A stretch of 64,000 nucleotides of DNA from Membranipora membranacea (lineage: Eukaryota; Bryozoa; Gymnolaemata; Cheilostomatida; Membraniporidae): NCBI GenBank assembly GCA_914767715.1, contig OU612066.1:22418283-22482282 (forward strand), written 5' to 3'. The position numbers and the translations under genes were made by a program. The notes beneath the pieces were generated by a model. The model was not told the origin of the DNA and ran no database searches. It saw only the letters and a list, made by a program, of their open reading frames with translations. Shown here piece by piece: positions 59,600 through 64,000 of this stretch (positions are counted from its first letter, which is position 1; every line of letters starts with the position of its first letter).

Positions 59600-59605
59600 A
59601 ATAAA
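59600..59605 (+). terminator. Polyadenylation signal after the ATPase
   Basis: AATAAA 81 bp past the ATPase stop. It would close the transcript of the stacked ORFs. Confidence 0.5.
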
Positions 59606-59759
59606 TTATCTCAGAACACAGAAATATCTTAGTCATGGGTTGTTGAACACAGTAATCATTGGAGCTACAGGCAAACATTAATATTTTTCATGCAACAGAA
59701 AAGTAACCCTCCCTCTAAGACACCTCTAAGCTGTGTAGATTTTAGGCTGGAAACCAAGG

Positions 59760-59767
59760 TATAAAAG
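59760..59767 (+). promoter_or_regulatory. TATA box of the multi-exon element gene
   Basis: TATAAAAG inside GGTATAAAAGCTC. It precedes a probable untranslated exon (about 59790-59877) with a GTAAGT donor at 59878 and an acceptor TTATAG just before the ATG at 59991. Confidence 0.65.
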
Positions 59768-59990
59768 CTCAGCGCTGGAATAGCCAACACATTCTTCCAG
59801 TTTAGTTTGAATTCACTAAGCTCACAAGAAGCCACCACTCTTCTTTAGCAGATTTGATCTTCCTTCAAATATTAATCGTAAGTTTGTTTTAAATGTTTTC
59901 ACATACAATGATCTTTGTTTTTTTCATTTTTATTTTTTTACTTTTGTTTTGAAATTCTTTTTTAAACTTTTTAATTTTTTTATATTATAG

Positions 59991-62900
59991 ATGCTAGACA
60001 CTTGTTTTGGATGTCAATATGACAAACCTGGGCAAAGATCCCATATGGGAGATGGTGGTTGTCTGTCAACAGACATGAGGACCAACATTCATGTAAGAAT
60101 GCTGACTTACTGGTTAAGTTTCATTGTAGTGTGTTTTTTGTAAATTGCCCAAGATTTTTTTTTCAGTTTTTTTAGCGAAGATTAGGTCCACCCTGAGGGC
60201 GTGTCGAAAACGCTCATCTTTTAACTCATTATTTTCTTTTTGTAACCATCTGTGTTTGGGGTGTACCTCATTCAATAATCGTTGTAGAGACTAAATTTCA
60301 ATGATGCGTGAACAGAGTATTGATTCATATTTGGTTTAAAAAATTTTTTTTTTGCAATAAACAGTTTTAAATTGATAATGTTGTATTTTTGCATAAACAG
60401 CTGCATTTCAGTTTTAAGCAAACCATTCATTTTTCATTTTGTTTCATTTTAGATGCCCAAGAGAATTGGAGGTGATGCGATGAGCTCCTATGCCAAACGT
60501 ATGTTTCTTGACGATGAAGCTAAGGAGGTTAAATTGTCTGATGGTGCATATGATGATGAAATGGTAAGTAACTTTCATGAATTATTGCCTGATGCATAAT
60601 TTGATGTGCGGGGATTAAATGGAGTGAAGTACATGTTATTGTAATTACTGTTACCATTGCTAGGCAACCTAGCATTGAATTGACTTGTATTGAATTGATA
60701 ACTCCAAACTTGTTTGGTTTCAGGAAGAATTTGAGAATGAATTTCAGATACAGTGCCCAAAAAAAAGACCAGCTTCAAGTAAAGGGAAGTCCCCGGCAAA
60801 GAAACTAAAAAGAGTGAGTTATTAGAGTCTGTTTTTAATTCAATTCACATATTATAATGTACTACTTTTACAGCGTTATAATGCATAGTAACTACACATC
60901 TTATGTCAAAGTTTGATTGATGAGAAAGTCAGGTGAATAATGACCTGGCTGTTATTTCAAAGCAACACTCTGAAAATAGCTTGTTTCTCTTTTTGAAAGA
61001 TTAATGTGTAATGAGCATGGAATTATTCATTTCAGCTTGATAATGAAGTTGACGACGAACCTATTGTCCTATCGTCGGAAGACGACGAAAAAAGAGATGA
61101 GTTACATGCTTCCCACTCCAAGAAGCGCAAAGCTTATCAGCGGGTAAGCACATTTTACTTTAGATTATCAAAGTATCAAACTGTCATTCACGAGTGACTT
61201 TCATTGATGCATATTTATCTCCGACAAAGTCCAATGTGTATACCATCGTACCTAAGTGTGGTTGTTGTCCGCATTGCGTTGGACTTATTTTAAAAATTAT
61301 TTTTTATAGATGTTCAGCGATAGTGAGGAGGAGAATGTTGATGGTAATGGTGATATGCTTGATGCACCGATTCCAAAACGAAAGAAAAAAACCATCCAAC
61401 CATCCAAAAAGGTGACTCACGTTTCTTAACTTGCATTCCCAAATTATAAATGATACCATGCATCTAGTTTGGTGGTGTATCAAATCATTTTATCAGATTC
61501 CATCTCTCAACCCAAGGTATATCTGTGATCAATACATCCCTGTTTGAATTCATAATAATATACTCTCAAATAATTAAATAATTTTCTGATTATGATCATT
61601 TTAGAACATGACGAAGCTGAGTTTAATTAAGCTCCCACTACCAAAAGTGGATGATGATGGAGAACTCCCTGACTTAGATGACGAAGAGCCGTCTACTTCG
61701 TCAGTTGTGAGGGAGTTCAAGCAACAACGTGCAAAGAATTCCCAAAAGCCTAGCACCCCAGAGCCAACACCTCCACCACCACAACAAAGGCCCCTACTTC
61801 TACCACCAACTCCTCCAACAACTCAATTTCCTGGACTAGTGGTTTTCCCTGTGAAGGTGGAGGCCTTTGATATTGATGACGTCGAACTAAACGTATGTTT
61901 TCCATTTATTGATTCTTCTTATCCTTCTCATGACAAACTCTCCACATTCATATCATATGTTTATCATAATTAGAGTATTAGCATAATCCTTAAAAATGGA
62001 ATTCATATACATGTAAATTGCACATTATAAATAGAGTATAACGACAATCCTTAAATATAACTTATATATTTACGATTATAGGAGGATGGTGACGTCTGGC
62101 ACAAGTCGGACACACTCAGAAGACCATTGAGCATCACTGCTCTTCACCAACTGTCGGAAGGATGTAAGTTTTATAAGTTGTTTCTTCTCTGAACTGACTT
62201 TGCAAAAAAAGGACAACTGTAAAAATGGTTAACTATTGGTATTGTGTTTAGTTTTGGGAGTTATGTTATGCAAGGATAGGACAACTACTAAATATTTAAA
62301 CACTGTTATTGGACTTACACTGCACTACATTGAGAATAGAATAAGTGACAAATGCTTCAGGTATTTTTGCAGTGGTGTCATTTCAAAGTATTGACAGCTG
62401 TTGTATGATGTGTCGTTTTACTATTGTCAAAATGTCATTATTTTTCTGTTGTTTTTGCAGTTATTAGCCCAAGGTACCAATACGGAACAAAAACAATCCG
62501 CGGGTATCAGGTTTCACCGGCAGTATCTTCGCCGTTGGCACGGGCGCTTGCTGCAATAGAGAGCAAGTATGAGAAAAGTTTTATGGGTACCAAGGTCAAT
62601 AAACGTTTCAGAAGTCAGTATGCTCGTCTCAGGATAAGAGGAACACCAGAGAATACTGATACAGTGTGAGTAATAGTCTTCTTCTCTTCATTACCTATAT
62701 ACAGCTTTGATTTGCTAGTTGGCTTCGTAGTGTAGATTATAAAGTGACTCATTGTCATTTCTATCACATTTGCATGTAAAACCTTCACAAATCGATAAGT
62801 AATCCCCGAGTTTTTTTGTTGATTAGATTATACAACTGTCAGCAGACACTCACACTCGAGGATGCATTGGAGCTAGGAGCAGCGTGCAAAGGAAACCAAA

Positions 62901-63064
62901 CACGTGTATCATATGTTGTCCAGCTCGGACTGGCAACAATTGGAGAGGCAGTTAACATCATGCCAAAAATCAATATAGCAAGATTGGAGGAGATACTCCC
63001 CACAAGGTCAGGAAATCTTCCTAATCCCGTGGCAGACGGGTCTTTTGACTATCTGTCTTTATAG
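59991..63064 (+). CDS. Nine-coding-exon nuclear-type element protein (441 aa)
   Basis: Exons: 59991-60092, 60453-60563, 60724-60813, 61036-61143, 61310-61411, 61605-61892, 62082-62163, 62461-62665, 62827-63064. The first six junctions are phase 0 and the last two phases 1 and 2; the frame is open throughout. Residues 1-34 hold C5-x-G-C8, H18, C24. The middle is a charged, disordered region with several basic nuclear-import-like runs (KKLKR, SKKRK, PKRKKK), acidic patches and a proline-rich stretch (PEPTPPPPQQRP). The last 170 residues look folded (ARALAAIESKYEKSF, LEDALELGAACKG). Not recognised; a DNA-binding core or regulatory protein is possible. Three exons begin exactly at an ATG, so shorter forms may exist. 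Confidence 0.72.
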
Positions 63065-63154
63065 TTATATTAGTTATTAGTTATATTTTCAACTTGTTTT
63101 TCTTCCTACTACTACACTCATTTAATCTGTTTGGAAAGCAATAACACTTTATCA

Positions 63155-64000
63155 ATGTACATGTGCAAAGTGTGTTTAGTTGAGTTCTCAACCAAATCCA
63201 ATCTCAATAGGCATTTTAAGACCAAACACGACAAAAACTTTATCGGTTTTAAATGCGATAGCTGTGGCAGGAACTTTACCAGGCGCCACCAACTGAACTT
63301 ACACAAGCAGAAGTGCTCGAAAGCAATCAATTCTACTGTGTCAAGATCAGATGGTGCCTCCCAACAGATTGGCGGTGCAATCAATCACAATGACACAAAT
63401 GAATCCACCCAGGTAGAAACCTTTGCACATGCATCTCCTCTTAAAGACATCCTTAAGTCAAATTGGGAAGCCATCAAAACGTACTTTCGTTGTAGGAAAA
63501 TTGTTGACATATTCAATTTCCGACTGATAAATCAATCTGTGACAATATATGATGCTCTATGCAACCTTTGGCTTACAAAATTATCCAAACAAGTCAAGCT
63601 TCAATGCTGCTTAGGTTATGTGCTCAAAAACACCAATACCGATGAATTAAGATACTACCATAGTTCTGCAAACAACACGATGATTTTCGATAAGCCCATG
63701 ACTATTAAATCATTAACAGACATGCAAGATGTTGCAGAGCTTCTAGAAAGTGTGGACTTATGTGAAAAGGCAAAAGCCAATCGACCCAACAGTTCATGGG
63801 GTGTCCTTCATGTAACAAATATATCATTTTACCTGAGTAAACTTCCGTTTCCCAAGATTGGATCACCCGGTAACATTCCATCACATATCAAAAAACTGAA
63901 ATGTGTCAAAACTCTAAAGAGGGGAGTAAACAACAAACCCATCTCTGATAATCTTTGTTTCTTCCGTGCTCTCTACTTGAAACAAAATTGCACTTGTAAA
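63155..64000 (+). CDS. Two-zinc-finger protein, probable N-terminus of Polinton-type DNA polymerase (partial)
   Basis: ATG at 63155, open for 282 codons to the window edge with no stop. Finger 1 is C4-x2-C7-x12-H20-x4-H25. Finger 2 is C34-x2-C37-x12-H50-x3-C54. A spacer is followed by a folded region that includes SSWGVLHVTNISFYL and, at 265-273, DNLCFFRAL. A D-x2-C-FF-R signature at this place is what I remember from the N-terminal part of Polinton and adintovirus family B polymerases, and it also resembles the OTU protease Cys motif. None of the polymerase catalytic motifs are in view, so the name is an inference from this motif, position and neighbours. It starts 90 bp after the preceding stop. 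Confidence 0.55.
   Translation, partial: MYMCKVCLVEFSTKSNLNRHFKTKHDKNFIGFKCDSCGRNFTRRHQLNLHKQKCSKAINSTVSRSDGASQQIGGAINHNDTNESTQVETFAHASPLKDILKSNWEAIKTYFRCRKIVDIFNFRLINQSVTIYDALCNLWLTKLSKQVKLQCCLGYVLKNTNTDELRYYHSSANNTMIFDKPMTIKSLTDMQDVAELLESVDLCEKAKANRPNSSWGVLHVTNISFYLSKLPFPKIGSPGNIPSHIKKLKCVKTLKRGVNNKPISDNLCFFRALYLKQNCTCK

Larger units (their letters stand above)
55451..64000. mobile_element. Polinton/adintovirus-like integrated element, left part
   Basis: From about 55451 sequence no longer matches the duplicated units and gene density rises sharply: seven further genes in 8 kb, with gaps of 1-20 bp in places. The packaging ATPase (58108-59518) is of the kind found in Polintons/Mavericks and adintoviruses. 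The left end may start at AGTGGGAGCAGG (55455). The right end, and capsid, protease and integrase genes, are out of view. Many genes are spliced, so it is either long resident in the host or belongs to an intron-bearing lineage. No clear decay: all its frames are open. Confidence 0.75.

Noticed and set aside
1-64000. CRISPR array, bacterial operons or ribosomal RNA genes
   Set aside because: None is present: the direct repeats seen are two- or three-copy tandem duplications without spacers, and the genes have eukaryotic splice sites.

Overview
The window is AT-rich animal (metazoan) nuclear DNA. Multi-exon genes with GT-AG introns, TATA boxes, AATAAA signals, a RING/B-box/coiled-coil/beta-propeller family, a C-type lectin, SINE/LINE/MITE debris and an integrated virus-like element point to an aquatic invertebrate. 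I cannot name the phylum from sequence alone.

Layout. (1) 1-8.1 kb: mostly non-coding. It holds a decayed exon of the TRIM-like family at about 1.13 kb, a tRNA-related SINE at 3.2 kb and one intact three-exon secreted C-type lectin (5606-6654). (2) 8.1-55.45 kb: a segmental duplication in three tandem units starting near 8.13, 25.08 and 43.64 kb. Each unit carries, on the + strand, an eight-exon TRIM-like E3 ligase gene (11325-15711, 27197-31611, 45574-49773). Each also carries, on the - strand, a copy of an unrecognised seven-exon acidic protein gene. That gene is intact in unit 1 (20974-23787), has a premature stop in unit 2 (39927-42792), and is truncated and stopped in unit 3 (54473-55306). 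The units have been remodelled by a 2.2-kb TTAA-flanked transposon holding a LINE fragment, a 264-bp TTA-flanked MITE, fold-back elements and local duplications. (3) 55.45 kb to the right edge: a compact virus-like element of Polinton/Maverick/adintovirus type, entered from its left end. It has a genome-packaging ATPase with Walker A, Walker B and an LTQNLF motif, a tightly stacked set of small ORFs upstream, a nine-coding-exon nuclear-type protein, and the open start of a long ORF with two zinc fingers that is probably the protein-primed DNA polymerase. Several of its genes are clearly spliced. Capsid, protease and integrase genes are not in view and would lie beyond 64 kb if present.

How the parts may work together (inference). 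The TRIM-like proteins look like ubiquitin ligases whose propeller selects the target. Their three copies differ most in short patches of the propeller that look like loops, as expected for immune or recognition genes. The acidic gene is duplicated with them and transcribed towards them, and its function is unknown. The virus-like element sits exactly where the third copy of the acidic gene loses homology to the other two, so its insertion probably destroyed that copy.
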